From an uncultured Synergistales bacterium (GTDB lineage: Bacteria; Synergistota; Synergistia; Synergistales; Aminobacteriaceae), in NCBI GenBank assembly GCA_905234205.1, contig CAJOGG010000085.1:1-6462 (forward strand): DNA of 6,462 bases, in the 5' to 3' direction. This document shows, piece after piece, positions 5,556 to 6,462 of this stretch (position 1 is its first letter; every line of letters starts with the position of its first letter). Both the position numbers and the translations under genes were made by a program. Under the pieces are notes generated by a model. It ran no database searches and was not told where the DNA came from. It worked only from the letters and a program-made list of their open reading frames with translations.

Positions 5556-5998
5556 TACAGGTGTCTTATATGAATGCTTTGTTCTCTAAGTGCTATGGCT
5601 TCAGCAAATAATCTCCTATGACATTGTTCGGGAGTCGCTTCAGTACATAGTAGACACACTGAATCATATTTGCCCCAAAAACGTTTCAGGAAATCATTCA
5701 CGGCGTTATTATTAGCCATAATGGTTGAAAACGTTCTCTCGTAATCTTGCCAAGTTACGATTTTATTTCTGTAGTTATCAAGAAGTTCTTTTGTCGGGGC
5801 GTAATTGAGGCAATGTTCATAATCACAACCGGATAACTCACGAAGGAAGTAGGGAAGGTCGCGTCCCTTTGCGAAGCCTGCAAGCTGTGTATTGTTATGT
5901 AGTCGTATGTCAATAAGAAGCTCAATCCCATTTTCCTTAATAAGCGTAAAAAATTTCTCGGCCGATTTCTTTGTGAAGCCTATGGTGTATAGAATCAT
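5555..5998 (-). CDS. DUF488 family protein
   Basis: The protein has 147 residues, the usual size for DUF488. Family marks are YTIGFTKKSAEKFF (4-17); the 'IDIRLHNNTQLAGF' segment (29-42), which is a variant of the general 'DVR..P.S...GF' motif; YAPTKELLDNY (66-76); and the C-terminal CLLCTEATPEQCHRRLFAE (115-133). The last holds Cys115, Cys118, Cys126 and His127 and looks like an active or metal-binding site, though no chemistry has been shown to my knowledge. The ATG at 5996-5998 has AAGGA 9 bases upstream. It is the first gene of a two-gene unit with the predicted dual-OB protein, joined by TAATG. DUF488 has been discussed as a possible nucleic-acid or nucleotide-processing domain; treat that as unproven. 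Confidence 0.9.
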   Translation of the reverse strand: MILYTIGFTKKSAEKFFTLIKENGIELLIDIRLHNNTQLAGFAKGRDLPYFLRELSGCDYEHCLNYAPTKELLDNYRNKIVTWQDYERTFSTIMANNNAVNDFLKRFWGKYDSVCLLCTEATPEQCHRRLFAEAIALREQSIHIRHL

Positions 5999-6022
5999 TT
6001 TATGTTTTCCTTCATATCGTGA

Positions 6023-6050
6023 TTGTTTGTTAAAAAGTTGTGATTATTAT
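6023..6050 (+). promoter_or_regulatory. Candidate promoter for the coiled-coil envelope protein
   Basis: TTGTTT (6023-6028) and TATTAT (6045-6050) lie 16 bases apart. The -10 overlaps the opposing -10 of the DUF488 unit base for base. The -35 is only a partial match (3 of 6), so confidence is low. The ribosome site AGGGAGG follows at 6075-6081. Confidence 0.3.
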
Positions 6051-6051
6051 A
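6046..6051 (-). promoter_or_regulatory. Candidate -10 box for the DUF488/dual-OB unit
   Basis: The minus strand reads an exact TATAAT here, placing transcription start near 6039 and a leader of about 41 bases to the ATG at 5998. The -35 region (about 6068-6074, TGTGAA or ATGTGA) is poor, so the promoter may be weak or activator-dependent. Confidence 0.4.
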
Positions 6052-6093
6052 GAATTAACGCGAATTTTTCACATAGGGAGGATTTATTATCAC

Positions 6094-6462
6094 ATGTACA
6101 GAAAATTAGCGTTACTCATGTTGTTGTTGGTAGCGTTTGTCCCGGTAGTGTACGCTGAAGAAGCCGCCGTTGTGGACGAAGCTGAACAAGCAGTCGCACA
6201 GCCCGAAGCAGAAGCACCAGCAGAACCAGAGCAGCCCGACGAGTTAACTTTACGAGAAAATGCACTTAACGAGAGAGCCGCAGAACTTGAAACACTTGCC
6301 GCAAGTTTAGCAGAACGTGAAGCCAGTTTAGTCGCGCAGGAAAAAGAATTTGCCCCGAAAGCTGCCGCATTAAATGCAAAATCTCGCGAAATTTCCGGAA
6401 CTTCAGCAGTTTTATTAGGCCGTGAAACCCAAGTTAATGCGCGCGAAAAAGATATTATGGCT
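6094..6462 (+). CDS. Secreted Ala/Glu-rich coiled-coil protein, N-terminal part (cut by window end)
   Basis: No named family is recognised. The 123 visible codons are open and run off the right edge. Residues 1-21 are a signal peptide (MYRK, hydrophobic core LALLMLLLVAFVPVV, cleavage after VYA). Residues 22-50 form an acidic, Ala/Pro/Glu-rich, probably unstructured linker. From about residue 51 the sequence becomes a long amphipathic helix with Leu/Ala heptads, as in ALNERAAELETLAASL and AEREASLVAQEKE, typical of a coiled coil. Such exported coiled-coil proteins in diderms often span or brace the periplasm, or work as adaptor subunits, but that role is not shown here. The ATG is supported by AGGGAGG at 6075-6081, 12 bases upstream. 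It is divergent from the DUF488 unit with 95 bases between the starts. Confidence 0.75.
   Translation, partial: MYRKLALLMLLLVAFVPVVYAEEAAVVDEAEQAVAQPEAEAPAEPEQPDELTLRENALNERAAELETLAASLAEREASLVAQEKEFAPKAAALNAKSREISGTSAVLLGRETQVNAREKDIMA

Noticed and set aside
5892..6158. Plus-strand open frame of 88 codons across the DUF488 start and the next gene's start
   Set aside because: It overlaps the DUF488 coding region antisense and the signal peptide of the well-supported gene at 6094 in another frame, and has no Shine-Dalgarno.

Overview
The window is a gene-dense, AT-leaning bacterial chromosome segment. Nearly every gene has an AGGAGG- or GGAG-like Shine-Dalgarno sequence, and TTG and GTG starts are used alongside ATG. 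Four predicted proteins carry Sec signal peptides, and one tRNA has an encoded CCA end. The mix (PilT retraction ATPase, secreted serpin, secreted Cys phosphatase, small nitroreductase) suits an anaerobic, probably host- or gut-associated bacterium. Synergistota is my tentative guess from general style; nothing in the sequence proves the taxon.

Layout. 1-246 (-): N-terminal part of an unknown secreted protein. 247-313: short divergent promoter region. 314-1393 (+): pilT, a twitching-motility ATPase starting at TTG. 1394-1591: an intergenic region holding a terminator hairpin, then two decayed copies of the pilT 3' end; the first copy contains a good sigma70-type promoter pointing at the next gene. 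1592-2395 (+): secreted HCx5R phosphatase. 2397-2424: terminator hairpin for the tRNA. 2440-2515 (-): tRNA-Gly(CCC) with its own promoter at 2546-2574. 2582-3757 (-): secreted serpin. 3836-4354 and 4356-4904 (+): two-gene unit of a nitroreductase and the 2'-5' RNA ligase-like protein ThpR. 4899-5998 (-): two-gene unit of a DUF488 protein and a predicted dual-OB protein joined by TAATG; it converges on thpR with a 6-base overlap. 6094-6462 (+): start of a secreted coiled-coil protein, cut by the window end.

How the genes relate. There is no single pathway. The best-supported functional units are the DUF488/dual-OB pair, a recurrent-looking couple of unknown and possibly nucleic-acid-related function, and the nitroreductase/thpR pair, which is coupled by spacing only. 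pilT stands without pilB, pilC or pilin genes in view. The most unusual structure is the pilT-phosphatase junction, where degenerate duplicates of the pilT tail appear to have supplied the promoter of the phosphatase gene.
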